Source: an uncultured Rhodospirillaceae bacterium (lineage in GTDB: Bacteria > Pseudomonadota > Alphaproteobacteria > Rhodospirillales > Magnetospirillaceae). Taken from it: a stretch of 64,000 nucleotides of DNA. A program made the translations under genes and the position numbers. Below the pieces are notes generated by a model that did not search any database, was not told the origin of the DNA, and worked only from the letters and a program-made list of their open reading frames with translations. The stretch lies in contig CAIULK010000152.1 in NCBI GenBank assembly GCA_903899885.1, positions 35,637 through 99,636 of the forward strand, in the 5' to 3' direction. Below, piece by piece: positions 27,185 to 36,119 of this stretch (the stretch's first letter is position 1; each line of letters begins with the position of its first letter).

Positions 27185-27610
27185 ATGACGCGGATTAGGG
27201 TACAATATGCGGCCTTGCCGTTCCGGCTTGTCGATGGACAGCCCGAGGTTCTGCTGGTCACCTCGCGCGAGACCAAACGCTGGATCATCCCCAAGGGAAA
27301 ACCGGAAAAGGGCTTGTCCGCCTGCGAGGCCGCCGCTCAGGAGGCCTATGAGGAAGCGGGGGTCACCGGTTTCGTTTCGACCAAGGCGGTCGCCAGCTTC
27401 CCTTCGGTCAAGCGGCTGCGTTCGGGGATTGAGGTGCCCGCCGTCGTGCGGGTGTTCCTGCTGGACGTTCAAGCGATTCTGGATGACTGGCCGGAAAGGA
27501 CCCAGCGCGAGCGCGGCTGGATGTCGCCCGGCGAGGCCGCGATGCGGGTGACCGAATCGGGATTGGTCCAGTTGATGCTGGATTTCGGGGCTTTGTGGAA
27601 CGCGGCATGA
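27185..27610 (+). CDS. Nudix hydrolase
   Basis: This 141-residue Nudix protein contains the box GKPEKGLSACEAAAQEAYEEAGV (written here in parts: GKPEKGLSACEAA and QEAYEEAGV), which fits GX5EX7REUXEEXGU except that the R of REU is Q. It starts with the strand IRVQYAALPFRLVDGQPEVL and contains KRWIIPKG, as in diadenosine-polyphosphate/diphosphoinositol hydrolases of the short bacterial type. AGGA (27175-27178) six bases before ATG 27185 decides the start. The substrate is a nucleoside diphosphate derivative; the exact one cannot be told. It is followed 54 bases later by the DUF47 gene. Confidence 0.85.
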   Translation: MTRIRVQYAALPFRLVDGQPEVLLVTSRETKRWIIPKGKPEKGLSACEAAAQEAYEEAGVTGFVSTKAVASFPSVKRLRSGIEVPAVVRVFLLDVQAILDDWPERTQRERGWMSPGEAAMRVTESGLVQLMLDFGALWNAA

Positions 27611-27664
27611 CTTTTATGGTATGACGGTTTTGTTGCAACGCCCTCCCCCTGAAATGGCCCCCCC

Positions 27665-28309
27665 ATGCTTCCCAAGTTGATCCGTGCCTTGTTGCCGCGC
27701 GAAGAGCCCTTCGTGCGGCACTTCATTGATCATGCCAATTGCCTGATCGCCGCCGCCCGCGCCCTGACGGCGATGATGGAGGCCGACGAGGCCGAACGTC
27801 CCGCGCGGTTCCGCGAGGTTTGCGTCATCGAAGGCCAGGCCGACGCGATCGCGAAGGAAACCATGGTCCGGTTGCACCGCGCCTTCATGACGCCGTTCGA
27901 CCGTTCCTGCATTCACGGGCTGATCACCGCCCAGGATGACGCGGTGGATTTGGTCGAGGACGTCGCCCAACGCGCGATGCTTTACCGGATCACCAACTAT
28001 TGCCCCTTGATGCGCGAAATGGCGGCGCTCATCGAAACCAGCGCGGCCCTCTTGGCCGAGGCGATCCCGCTGTTGACCGACATCAGCCGCAACGCCGAAC
28101 GGATCAACGGCCTGTGCCAGCGGATCGGCCGGATCGAAAGCGATGCGGACGCCACCTTGCGCCGCGCGCTCAACGATCTGTTCGAAAACCCGCCCGATGC
28201 GATCACGCTGCTGGCGCGCAAGGAAATCTTCGAATTGCTGGAAACCGTTACCGATCGCTGCGACGACGTCGCCGATCTGATCGACGGACTTGTCTTGGAC
28301 AACGTTTAG
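27665..28309 (+). CDS. DUF47 / PhoU-like phosphate transport accessory protein
   Basis: The 214-residue all-helical protein belongs to the DUF47 (PhoU_div) family, which almost always accompanies Pit-type phosphate transporters. It begins MLPKLIRALLPREEPFVRHF and shows the repeated acidic pairs of PhoU-like metal-binding bundles (IEGQADAIAKE, RIESDADATLRR, ETVTDRCDDVADLID). The pit gene follows after 12 bases, so the two are co-transcribed. The likely role is control of the transporter; the mechanism is not established. Confidence 0.88.
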   Translation: MLPKLIRALLPREEPFVRHFIDHANCLIAAARALTAMMEADEAERPARFREVCVIEGQADAIAKETMVRLHRAFMTPFDRSCIHGLITAQDDAVDLVEDVAQRAMLYRITNYCPLMREMAALIETSAALLAEAIPLLTDISRNAERINGLCQRIGRIESDADATLRRALNDLFENPPDAITLLARKEIFELLETVTDRCDDVADLIDGLVLDNV

Positions 28310-28321
28310 GCCGCTTGAACC

Positions 28322-29320
28322 ATGGATGCCGCCGCCCTTGGGCTGTTGCCGGTTATCGCCATCATCGCCATCGCGCTGGTGTTCGATCTGATCAACGGGA
28401 TGCACGACGCCGCCAATTCGATCGCCACCGTGGTCTCGACCGGGGTGTTGCCGCCCCGGTTGGCGGTGCTGTGGGCCGCCTTCTTTAATTTCGTGGCCTT
28501 TCTTTTCTTTGGCCTGCATGTCGCCAAGACGATCGGGACCGGCATCGTGCAGCCGTCGGTGATGGACGCCTGGGTCGTCCTAGCGGCCCTGACCGGCGCC
28601 ATCGTGTGGAATCTGTTGACTTGGTGGCTCGGGCTCCCCTCGTCGAGTTCGCATGCGCTGATCGGCGGCATCGCGGGGGCGGGCATCGCCAAGGCCGGGG
28701 CGGGCGCCTTGGTGATGGACGGGTTCGTGAAGACCAGCGTGGCCATTGTCGCCTCGCCGGTTGCCGGATTCGTGCTGGCCTTGATCTTGGTGATCGCCAA
28801 CAGTTGGGCCTGCCGCCGCGCCACGCCGTTCAAGGTGGACCGTCAGTTCCGGCGGCTGCAATTGGTGTCGGCGGCGCTGTATTCCTTGGGCCATGGCGGC
28901 AATGACGCTCAGAAAACCATGGGAATCATCGCCGTCTTGCTGTTCTCGCAAGGCTATTTGGGGCCGGACTTCACGATCCCGCTGTGGGTGGTTCTCGCCT
29001 CGCAAATCGCGATGGGTTTGGGCACGCTGATGGGCGGCTGGCGGATCGTGCGGACGATGGGCACGCGGATCACCGATTTGCGCCCGTTCCAAGGTTTTTG
29101 CGCCGAGGCGGCGGGGGCCATCACCCTGTTCGGCGCGACATGGCTGGGGGTGCCGGTCTCGACCACCCATACGATTACCGGGGCGATCGTCGGTGTAGGC
29201 GCGGCGCGGCGGGTGTCGTCGGTACGCTGGGGGGTGGCCGCCAACATCGTCTGGGCATGGATTTTCACCATCCCCGCGTCGGGCGCCATCGGCTACCTTG
29301 CTTATCTTCTCGTGAAATAG
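28322..29320 (+). CDS. Inorganic phosphate transporter, Pit family
   Basis: This 332-residue inner-membrane protein has about ten hydrophobic segments and the two inverted Pit signatures GMHDAANSIATVVSTGVL (near residue 28) and GGNDAQKTMGIIAVLLF (near residue 195). It imports phosphate, probably as a metal-phosphate complex, with protons or sodium. The length is that of the short Pit type without the large cytoplasmic loop of E. coli PitA. It is preceded by its usual DUF47 partner. Confidence 0.92.
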   Translation: MDAAALGLLPVIAIIAIALVFDLINGMHDAANSIATVVSTGVLPPRLAVLWAAFFNFVAFLFFGLHVAKTIGTGIVQPSVMDAWVVLAALTGAIVWNLLTWWLGLPSSSSHALIGGIAGAGIAKAGAGALVMDGFVKTSVAIVASPVAGFVLALILVIANSWACRRATPFKVDRQFRRLQLVSAALYSLGHGGNDAQKTMGIIAVLLFSQGYLGPDFTIPLWVVLASQIAMGLGTLMGGWRIVRTMGTRITDLRPFQGFCAEAAGAITLFGATWLGVPVSTTHTITGAIVGVGAARRVSSVRWGVAANIVWAWIFTIPASGAIGYLAYLLVK

Positions 29321-29367
29321 CATTCGAAGGCCGCGCTTGACTCCGGCCCTTGTCCGCCGTATCAAAT

Positions 29368-29565
29368 TAGGTATCCAGTATCCCGGAACACGGTGAAATT
29401 CCGTGGCGGTCCCGCCGCTGTAATCGGGGACATCGGCTATGGGCGATAAGCCAGCCACTGGCGGGGTTTCCCGCTGGGAAGGCATAGCCAAGATGGCCGA
29501 TCCGAAAGCCAGAAGACCTGCTGGATCTGATTCACGAAGGACGAAATCCGATGGAAAGGATTTCG
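29368..29565 (+). promoter_or_regulatory. Cobalamin riboswitch with adjoining hairpin
   Basis: The conserved blocks occur in order: GGTATCC (29370), CACGGTGAAATTCCGTG (29389-29405), the core GCGGTCCCGCCGCTGTAAT, and the B12 box GCCAGAAGACC (29508-29518). An optional stem GGCTATG/CATAGCC is present in between. A perfect hairpin CGAAATCC / GGATTTCG (29542-29549 with 29558-29565) follows and could be part of the expression platform. No T tract follows it, so control is more likely at translation. The controlled gene starts at 29617. Confidence 0.88.
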
Positions 29566-29616
29566 GCGAAGCCTCGCGCTTGGCCGACGCCCTTCCCATG
29601 TGTTTCGGAGAGCGTG

Positions 29617-29751
29617 ATGACCAAAACCCTTCCTGAAAAGATCCGTCCGGCGGTGATCGCCCTGCGCAAGACCTGCAACGCCGAGGGCACCGGCCTGTCG
29701 CATTTCGTTTTGATGGACAAACAGGTTCCGGCACCGAAGGACAGGCCATGA
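29617..29751 (+). CDS. cbpA: CbpA-like modified peptide precursor (44 aa)
   Basis: This short gene encodes a 44-residue peptide. GGAG (29607-29610) lies six bases before the ATG, and the stop overlaps the start of the radical SAM gene (ATGA at 29748-29751). The N-terminal half (MTKTLPEKIRPAVIALRK) looks like a basic leader. The C-terminal half, with a single Cys at position 20, GTGLSHFVLMD and the ending VPAPKDRP, is the likely core. Placement between a cobalamin riboswitch and a radical SAM/SPASM enzyme matches, from memory, the predicted CbpA family of modified peptides. What is seen is the gene, coupling and context; modification is inference, with Cys20, Ser28 and His29 as candidate sites. 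Confidence 0.75.
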   Translation: MTKTLPEKIRPAVIALRKTCNAEGTGLSHFVLMDKQVPAPKDRP

Positions 29752-31085
29752 CGGCGGCCTTTCAGCCGTTCGAGATCAATCATCCCACCCATATCGCGTT
29801 GATCGAGCCCGATACCGCGTTTTGGGGATTGGTCGAGAAGGACAGGGCGGGCGAGGGCGCGCTGCGCGCCGCCTTTCAAACCCACGCCGCCAGCCTGAAG
29901 GCCGAGATGGAGGCCTTGCGCTTTCATCTCACGCCGTCGGCGGTCTATTTCAACCCGACCGAACGCTGCAACCTGAATTGTTCCTATTGCTACATCCCCG
30001 AAGCGATGCGCAAAAGCGGCGAAAGCATGGGCACCGCCCAGGTTTTGGCGGCGTTGGAGCGGCTGCACGGCTATTTCCGCCGCACCATGCCGGAAGGACG
30101 CTTGCCGCAGGTGATCTTTCACGGCGCCGAACCGCTGTTGACCAGCGACGCGATCTTCGCCGGGATCGAGGCTTACGGGGATCGTTTCCGTTTCGGGGTA
30201 CAAACCAACGCCACCTTGCTCGACCAGGCGGCGGTGGACTTCCTCACCAAGCACCGGGTGGGGATCGGCCTGTCGCTCGACGGACCGGATCGGGATATCG
30301 CCGATCAAACCCGGCGGCGCTGGAACGGCGACGGGGTCTTCGACGCCGTCGTCGGCGCCATCGAACGGCTGGACGGCTACCGTGGTTACAACGTCATTTG
30401 CACGATGACCGAGGCGAACCGGCGATCCCTAAGTGAGATGGTCGATTTTCTGCACCACCGCCGGGTTCCCGCCTGCATGCTTAACCTGACGCGCTGCACG
30501 CTGCCCTCGGCCCGCGCCGGGCGGGGCGGCGACCAGGAAATGGCCGACGCTTATATCGCGGCGTTGGAGCGCACCCATGCCCTTTATAAGGAAACCGGCC
30601 GCAAGCTGATCGTCGCCAATTTCGCCAATATCCTGATCGCCCTTCTGGCGCCGACCGCGCGGCGTTTGATGTGCGACATTTCGCCCTGCGGCGGCGGGCG
30701 CGGCTTTTTCGCGCTGGCCCCCAACGGCGATGTGTTTCCGTGCAGCGAATTCATTGGTCTGCCAAGCTTCGCGGGCGGCAATCTGTTCACCCAGCCGGTC
30801 GAGGAGATCTTGGACAGCCCACCCTTCAGCCTGGTCACCGGCCGCAAGGTCGAGGATGTGCCGGGCTGCGCCGAATGCGCGATTCGGGCGTTCTGCGGCT
30901 CGCCCTGCCCGGCCGAGGCGCACGAAATGAACGGCGGCATGACGCAAAAAGGCGCGTTCTGCCGGTTTTATGAAGAACAGGTGCGGTACGCCCTGCGCCT
31001 GATCGCCGACGGCCGCCATCAGGACTTTTTGTGGGACGGATGGGACGAAGGCACCGAAACCGTGCTGGCGATCGGGATTGATTAG
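29748..31085 (+). CDS. cbpB: CbpB-like peptide-modifying radical SAM/SPASM enzyme
   Basis: The 445-residue enzyme has the radical SAM cluster motif CNLNCSYC (Cys 74, 78, 81), followed by FHGAEPLL and a TIM-barrel core. Its C-terminal SPASM region is rich in Cys (CDISPCGGG, PNGDVFPCSEF, CAECAIRAFCGSPCPAE and a later CRFYEE), enough for two extra Fe-S clusters. Such enzymes modify ribosomal peptides, for example by forming thioethers or C-C crosslinks. It overlaps the 44-residue peptide gene and shares its cobalamin riboswitch, as expected for the CbpA/CbpB pair. No transporter or peptidase gene follows; the next genes are ribosomal. Confidence 0.85.
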   Translation: MTAAFQPFEINHPTHIALIEPDTAFWGLVEKDRAGEGALRAAFQTHAASLKAEMEALRFHLTPSAVYFNPTERCNLNCSYCYIPEAMRKSGESMGTAQVLAALERLHGYFRRTMPEGRLPQVIFHGAEPLLTSDAIFAGIEAYGDRFRFGVQTNATLLDQAAVDFLTKHRVGIGLSLDGPDRDIADQTRRRWNGDGVFDAVVGAIERLDGYRGYNVICTMTEANRRSLSEMVDFLHHRRVPACMLNLTRCTLPSARAGRGGDQEMADAYIAALERTHALYKETGRKLIVANFANILIALLAPTARRLMCDISPCGGGRGFFALAPNGDVFPCSEFIGLPSFAGGNLFTQPVEEILDSPPFSLVTGRKVEDVPGCAECAIRAFCGSPCPAEAHEMNGGMTQKGAFCRFYEEQVRYALRLIADGRHQDFLWDGWDEGTETVLAIGID

Positions 31086-31128
31086 AGTGATGCCCTCGCC
31101 GGGCGCGCGCTCTATCTCCAGACTCGTT

Positions 31129-31157
31129 TTGACATTCCGGGGGGTAGGGGCTATAAC
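31129..31157 (+). promoter_or_regulatory. Strong sigma70 promoter of rpmI-rplT
   Basis: A consensus TTGACA (31129-31134), a 17-base spacer and TATAAC (31152-31157) lie 78 bases before rpmI. The leader holds a GC-rich stem GCCGGGC / GCCCGGC (31176-31182 with 31197-31203), then AAGGA (31223-31227) before the ATG. Confidence 0.8.
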
Positions 31158-31234
31158 CCTGCCCTTCCAGGGCGCGCCGGGCCTGTGACTAGGGCTGCCC
31201 GGCCGCTGGGTTACTAAAAACTAAGGATACAGAA

Positions 31235-31438
31235 ATGCCCAAAATGAAATCCAAGAGCTCCGCCAAGAAGCGGTTCAAGCTCACCGCCAGTGGTAAGGTC
31301 AAGGGGAACGTGGCGAACAAGCGCCACTGCCTGTCCGCCAAGCCGCAAAGCATGAAGCGCAAGGCCCGTGGCACCTTCGTCCTCTTCGAGGCCGACGGCT
31401 ACAAGGTCAAAAAGCACTACTTGCCTTACGGAGACTGA
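31235..31438 (+). CDS. rpmI: 50S ribosomal protein L35
   Basis: The 67-residue, strongly basic protein begins MPKMKSKSSAKKRFKLTASG, the L35 signature, and ends KKHYLPYGD. It is a component of the large ribosomal subunit. The operon starts here with its own consensus promoter; infC, which often precedes rpmI, is not adjacent. Five bases separate it from rplT. Confidence 0.97.
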   Translation: MPKMKSKSSAKKRFKLTASGKVKGNVANKRHCLSAKPQSMKRKARGTFVLFEADGYKVKKHYLPYGD

Positions 31439-31443
31439 CATAA

Positions 31444-31800
31444 ATGGCGCACGTTAAGCGGGGCGTGACGGCGCACGCCCGTCACAAGAAGATTCTGAAG
31501 CTGGCCAAGGGCTATCGCGGCCGCGCCAGCACCTGCATCACCATCGCGATCGAAAAGGTCGAAAAGGCGCTTCGCTACGCCTATCGCGACCGTCAGGTGC
31601 GCAAGCGGAATTTCCGCTCGCTGTGGATCCAGCGCATCAACGCTGGTGTCCGCGCGCACGGCCTCAGCTATTCGCGTTTCATGGACGGGCTGAAGAAGGC
31701 GGGCATCGCGCTCGACCGCAAGGTTCTGTCCGACATCGCGATCCGCGAGCCCGAGGCGTTCAAGTCCCTGGTGGTCAAGGCCCAGTCGGCCCTTCAGTAA
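31444..31800 (+). CDS. rplT: 50S ribosomal protein L20
   Basis: The 118-residue basic protein begins [20 protein letters not shown] and contains [27 protein letters not shown] and [11 protein letters not shown], all typical of L20, which binds 23S rRNA early in assembly of the large subunit. In other bacteria L20 represses its own operon by binding the leader mRNA; the structured leader upstream of rpmI may serve this. pheS follows after nine bases. Confidence 0.98.
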   Translation: MAHVKRGVTAHARHKKILKLAKGYRGRASTCITIAIEKVEKALRYAYRDRQVRKRNFRSLWIQRINAGVRAHGLSYSRFMDGLKKAGIALDRKVLSDIAIREPEAFKSLVVKAQSALQ

Positions 31801-31809
31801 GGGCCGGTC

Positions 31810-32886
31810 ATGGACGGGCTGGACAACCTCCGTTCCGAAGCGCTCGCCGCCGTTTCCAACGCCTCGTCGATCGAGGCGCTGGAGGGGGCGCGAGTCGCCA
31901 TCCTGGGCAAGAAGGGCAGCGTTTCGGCGCTGATGAGCGGCCTGGGCGCGATGACGCCCGACGAACGCAAGGCCGCCGGGCAACAGCTCAATTCCCTAAA
32001 GGACGACATCCAAACCGCCCTGGCCGCCCGCAAGGCCGAGCTGGAAGCCAAGGCGTTGGAAGAACGCTTGGTGCGCGAGCGGGTCGATGTCACCTTGCCG
32101 GTGCGCCCCGAACAAGTGGGCCGCGTTCATCCGATCCCGCAGGTGATGGAGGAAATCACCGCCATCTTCGCCCAAATGGGCTTCGAAGTGGCCGAAGGTC
32201 CCGATATCGAGGACGACTTCCATAACTTCACCGCCCTGAACATCCCGCCCGAGCATCCCGCCCGGCAGATGCACGATACCTTTTATTTCGGCGAACGGGC
32301 CGAGGGCGGGCGCCATCTGCTGCGCACCCATACCTCGCCGGTGCAGATCCGCACGATGTGCGCGGGCCAGCCGCCCATCCGCATCATCGCGCCGGGCCGC
32401 ACCTATCGCTGCGATTCCGACATGACCCACACGCCGATGTTTCATCAGGTCGAGGGGCTGGTTATCGACGAATCGGCGCATATGGGCCATTTGAAGGGCT
32501 GTCTGATCGAATTCGTCCGCTCGTTCTTCGAAATCGACGACGTGCCGGTGCGTTTCCGCCCCAGTTTCTTTCCGTTCACCGAGCCCTCGGCCGAGGTCGA
32601 TATCGGCTGTTCGCGCGAAGGCGGCGAACTCAAGATCGGTCCCGGCAAGGGTTGGCTGGAGGTTCTGGGCTGCGGCATGGTGCATCCCAACGTGCTGCGC
32701 TCGTGCGGCATCGATCCCAGCCGCTACCAGGGCTTTGCCTTCGGGGTGGGGGTCGAGCGGATGGCGATGCTGAAATACGGCATTCCCGATCTGCGCACCT
32801 TCTTTGATTCCGATATCCGCTGGCTCGAACATTACGGCTTCGCGGCCTTCGATGTCCCTGGTCTGGTCGGGGGGCTGGCGCGATGA
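31810..32886 (+). CDS. pheS: Phenylalanyl-tRNA synthetase alpha subunit
   Basis: The 358-residue subunit has an N-terminal coiled-coil arm (residues 1-90) that contacts tRNA, followed by the class II catalytic domain. Motif 2 lies around [20 protein letters not shown] and motif 3 around [18 protein letters not shown]. The Phe-binding block [10 protein letters not shown] and the [13 protein letters not shown] region are intact. It charges tRNA-Phe as an alpha2-beta2 enzyme with PheT, whose start overlaps its stop (ATGA at 32883). Confidence 0.98.
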   Translation: MDGLDNLRSEALAAVSNASSIEALEGARVAILGKKGSVSALMSGLGAMTPDERKAAGQQLNSLKDDIQTALAARKAELEAKALEERLVRERVDVTLPVRPEQVGRVHPIPQVMEEITAIFAQMGFEVAEGPDIEDDFHNFTALNIPPEHPARQMHDTFYFGERAEGGRHLLRTHTSPVQIRTMCAGQPPIRIIAPGRTYRCDSDMTHTPMFHQVEGLVIDESAHMGHLKGCLIEFVRSFFEIDDVPVRFRPSFFPFTEPSAEVDIGCSREGGELKIGPGKGWLEVLGCGMVHPNVLRSCGIDPSRYQGFAFGVGVERMAMLKYGIPDLRTFFDSDIRWLEHYGFAAFDVPGLVGGLAR

Positions 32887-35279
32887 AATTCACGCTGTCT
32901 TGGCTGAAGACCCACCTCGACACCGAGGCCTCGCTGGACGAGATCGAGCTGAAGCTGACCGCGCTGGGGTTGGAGGTCGAGGAGGTCCGCGATCCCGCCA
33001 AGGCCCTGGCTGGCTTTATCGTCGCCGACGTGGTGGCGGCGGACAAGCATCCCAATGCCGACCGGTTGCGGGTCTGCACCGTGCACACCGGCAGCGCCAC
33101 CCTGCAAGTGGTGTGCGGCGCCCCCAATGCGCGGGCGGGGTTGAAGGTGATTTTGGCGCAGCCCGGCGTGGTTATTCCGGTGACCGGCGAGCCCTTGAAG
33201 AAGGGCCAGGTGCGCGGCGTCGAAAGCCAGGGGATGATGTGTTCCTGGCGCGAATTGGGTCTGGGCGAGGATCACGAGGGCATCGCCGAACTGGCCCCCG
33301 ATCTGGCGGCCGGAACGCCCTTGACCGATGTGCTGAACACCGATCCGGTGATTGAAATCTCGGTCACCCCGAACCGCGCCGATTGCCTGGGTGTTCGTGG
33401 GATCGCCCGTGATTTGGCGGCCGGTGGCTTGGGCCGCTTGAAGCCGCTGAACACCAGCGCCGTCCCCGGAACCTTCAAAAGCCCGATCGGCGTGCATCTG
33501 GACTTTCCGCCGGACGCGTCCTCGGCGTGCCCGCTGTTTGTTGGGCGTTTGATCCGCGGCGTGACCAATCGCGAAAGCCCGGATTGGCTGAAGGATCGCC
33601 TGAGTGCGGTCGGCCTGCGGCCGATTTCGGCCTTGGTCGATATCACCAACTATATCGCGCTGGACCTCGCCCGTCCGCTGCATGTCTTCGACGCCGATAC
33701 CGTGCACGGCAATCTGCATGCCCGTCTGGCCAAACCGGGCGAACGTCTGGCCGCCTTGAATGGCAAGTTCTATGATCTCGATCCCGAGATGACGGTGATC
33801 GGCGATTTCGAGGGGCCGGAGGCATTGGCTGGGGTGATCGGCGCCGAACGGTCAAGCTGCACGGCGGCGACCACCTCGGTGTTCGTCGAGGCCGCCTATT
33901 TCGATCCGGTCCGCACGGCGGCGACTGGGCGCAAGCTGGATATTTTGTCCGACGCCCGCTTCCGTTTCGAGCGCGGGGTCGATCCGGCCTTCGTGCGCGA
34001 CGCGGCGGAAGTCGCCACCCGGATGATCCTGGATTTGTGCGGCGGCGAGGCCTCGGAACTGGTGATCGCCGGGTCGGAACCGGATTGGTGCAATTCGATC
34101 GTGCTGCGGCCCGGCCGGGTTGGCGATCTGGGCGGCGTGACGCTGGACAAATCCCGTCAGGAGCACATCCTGCGCGATTTGGGCTGCGTGGTTTCCGAAC
34201 ATGCCGACGGCATTCTGGTGGTGCCGCCGTCTTGGCGCGGCGATATCACGGCCGAACATGATCTGGTCGAGGAACTGATCCGCATCAACGGCTACGACGC
34301 GATCCCGGCGGTGCCCTTGCCGCGCCCCTCGATGCCGCGCCCGGTGCTGACGCCCGCGCAGCGCCGCGCCGGGTGGGTGCGCCGCCTGCTGGCGGCGCGC
34401 GGGATGGTCGAGACCGTGACCTTCTCGTTCCTGCCCTCGGCGACTGCGGAATTGTTTGGCGGCTGTGATCCCGCCTTGTCGCTGGCGAATCCGATTAGCA
34501 GCGATCTCGACCGCATGCGCCCCTCGGTGCTGCCCAATCTGGTGGCGGCGGTCGGGCGCAACGCCGATCGCGGCACCAAGGATCTGGCGCTGTTCGAAAT
34601 CGGCCCGCAATTCGACGGTCCCGAACCCGGCCAGCAAAAGGCGGTCGCCGCCGGGGTGCGCGCCGGTCTGGCGCGCCCGCGCCAATGGAAGGGGCATCCG
34701 CTGCCCGTCGATGTCTTCCACGCCAAGGCCGACGCTCTGGCCGCCCTGGCGGCCACCGGCATGAACACCGATTCGCTGGTCACGGTCGCCGAAGCCCCCG
34801 CTTGGTATCACCCCGGCCGGTCGGGCACGCTGCGGCTGGGCAATAAACCGGTGGCCTATTTCGGCGATCTGCATCCCGTGGTGCTGACCGCGATGGACGT
34901 TAAGGGGCCGGTGGTGGCGTTCGAGCTGTTCCTCGACGCCGTGCCGCCGCTCAAGGCCAAGGCGACCAAGGCGCGTCCGGCCTTGAAACTGTCGCCCTTC
35001 CAAACGCTGGATCGCGATTTCGCCTTCGTCGTCGAAACCGGGGTGGCCGCCGAATCCTTGGTGCGCGCCGCGCGCGGCGCCGACAAGGGGCTGATTTCCG
35101 ACGCCCGTGTCTTCGACGTCTATGAAGGGACCGGCATCCCCGAGGGCCGTAAATCGGTGGCCTTTCAGATCACCCTGAAACCGACCGAGCGGACCTTGAC
35201 CGACGAGGATATCGAGGCCGTCTCGAAAAAGGTGATCGAGGCGGTCGCCAAGGCGACCGGCGGGACCCTGCGGGCGTGA
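32883..35279 (+). CDS. pheT: Phenylalanyl-tRNA synthetase beta subunit
   Basis: The 798-residue subunit has an EMAP-II-like tRNA-binding domain (residues 40-150; [15 protein letters not shown]), a B3/B4 editing domain (about 215-385; [20 protein letters not shown]), a B5 domain, a catalytically inactive synthetase-like core and a C-terminal anticodon-binding FDX-ACB domain ([15 protein letters not shown] to GGTLRA). The length is normal for the bacterial PheT. Its stop overlaps the GTG of the next gene (GTGA at 35276-35279). Confidence 0.98.
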   Translation: MKFTLSWLKTHLDTEASLDEIELKLTALGLEVEEVRDPAKALAGFIVADVVAADKHPNADRLRVCTVHTGSATLQVVCGAPNARAGLKVILAQPGVVIPVTGEPLKKGQVRGVESQGMMCSWRELGLGEDHEGIAELAPDLAAGTPLTDVLNTDPVIEISVTPNRADCLGVRGIARDLAAGGLGRLKPLNTSAVPGTFKSPIGVHLDFPPDASSACPLFVGRLIRGVTNRESPDWLKDRLSAVGLRPISALVDITNYIALDLARPLHVFDADTVHGNLHARLAKPGERLAALNGKFYDLDPEMTVIGDFEGPEALAGVIGAERSSCTAATTSVFVEAAYFDPVRTAATGRKLDILSDARFRFERGVDPAFVRDAAEVATRMILDLCGGEASELVIAGSEPDWCNSIVLRPGRVGDLGGVTLDKSRQEHILRDLGCVVSEHADGILVVPPSWRGDITAEHDLVEELIRINGYDAIPAVPLPRPSMPRPVLTPAQRRAGWVRRLLAARGMVETVTFSFLPSATAELFGGCDPALSLANPISSDLDRMRPSVLPNLVAAVGRNADRGTKDLALFEIGPQFDGPEPGQQKAVAAGVRAGLARPRQWKGHPLPVDVFHAKADALAALAATGMNTDSLVTVAEAPAWYHPGRSGTLRLGNKPVAYFGDLHPVVLTAMDVKGPVVAFELFLDAVPPLKAKATKARPALKLSPFQTLDRDFAFVVETGVAAESLVRAARGADKGLISDARVFDVYEGTGIPEGRKSVAFQITLKPTERTLTDEDIEAVSKKVIEAVAKATGGTLRA

Positions 35280-35851
35280 GCGTGCTGGTTCTGGATCCGA
35301 AAAATACCGCTCTGGTCTTGATCGACCTGCAACAAGGCATCGTTAGTCGTCCGACCTTGGCCCCGTATTCGGGAACCGAGGTGGTCGCCCACGCGGTTCG
35401 TCTCGCCATGCGTTTCCGGGCGACCGGCGGGCTGGTGGTGCCGGTGCATGTGGTGTTTTCCGAGGACGGCGGCGACGCGCTTCGGATGCCGACCGACGCC
35501 AGCTTGCGCGGCGGCGATCCGCCGCCCGATTTCTCGGACTTCGTCGGCAAAATATCGCCGCAGCCGGGCGATCTGGTGATCACCAAGCGGCAGTGGGGCG
35601 CCTTTTACGGAACCGAACTGGATCTGCAACTGCGTCGGCGCGGCATCGACACCATCGTTCTGGCCGGGATCGCCACCAATTTCGGTGTCGAATCGACCGC
35701 GCGGGACGGGTTTGAGCGCGGCTATACCCAGATCTTCGTCGAGGACGCGATGTCGAGCATCAGCGCCGAAGCCCACGCCTTCGCCTGCCGCACCATCCTG
35801 CCGCTGCTTGGCCGCGTGCGATCCACCGATCAGGTGCTGGCGGCGCTGTGA
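35276..35851 (+). CDS. Isochorismatase-fold hydrolase lacking the catalytic Cys
   Basis: The 191-residue protein has the isochorismatase-like alpha/beta fold: the Asp of ALVLIDLQQGIV, the Lys of LVITKRQWGAFYGTELD and the cis-peptide region VLAGIATNFGVESTARD. In nicotinamidase-type members a cysteine sits in the last block (as in TxxCVxxTA); here the corresponding residues are FGV, so thiol catalysis is unlikely. This resembles the isochorismatase branch or the uncharacterised hydrolases with ATNFGVESTAR. It starts with a GTG overlapping the pheT stop, which suggests co-transcription. The substrate is unknown. Confidence 0.82.
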   Translation: MSVLVLDPKNTALVLIDLQQGIVSRPTLAPYSGTEVVAHAVRLAMRFRATGGLVVPVHVVFSEDGGDALRMPTDASLRGGDPPPDFSDFVGKISPQPGDLVITKRQWGAFYGTELDLQLRRRGIDTIVLAGIATNFGVESTARDGFERGYTQIFVEDAMSSISAEAHAFACRTILPLLGRVRSTDQVLAAL

Positions 35852-35897
35852 CGATTCCTGTCTGGGGAAGCGGACCCTCGCGTGTATCCTAAGCGCC

Positions 35898-36119
35898 ATG
35901 GCGCGCATTACCTTCGATCCAGATCAATGTGGCGGGCGGCTTCTTGAAAATTCTGGTTGATGCGCAACTGCCGCCCGCTCTGGCGCGAGGCGGTTCGCCG
36001 TGGCGCCGTCATCATCACCAAGGACGAGGATTTCGTGGGGGGTGGACGCAATGGCTTCGGTGAGCCGGTGCCGCCAGTGATTTGGATCCGCCTCGGCAAT
36101 GTTTCGCGCCGCCTAGGCG
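35898..36119 (+). pseudogene. Collapsed DUF433/DUF5615 toxin-antitoxin remnant
   Basis: ATG 35898 opens with MARITFDPDQCGGR, the N-terminus of DUF433 antitoxins, but the frame stops after 20 codons at 35960. In another frame LKILVDAQLPPAL (from 35944) is the N-terminus of a DUF5615 PIN-like toxin. After a deletion and frame change, WREAVRRGAVIITKDEDF (from 35981) and VPPVIWIRLGNVS are its C-terminal part. So most of the antitoxin and the middle of the toxin are gone. The remnant runs into the 3' end of the convergent marR gene. Family identification is from remembered consensus sequences. Confidence 0.7.
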
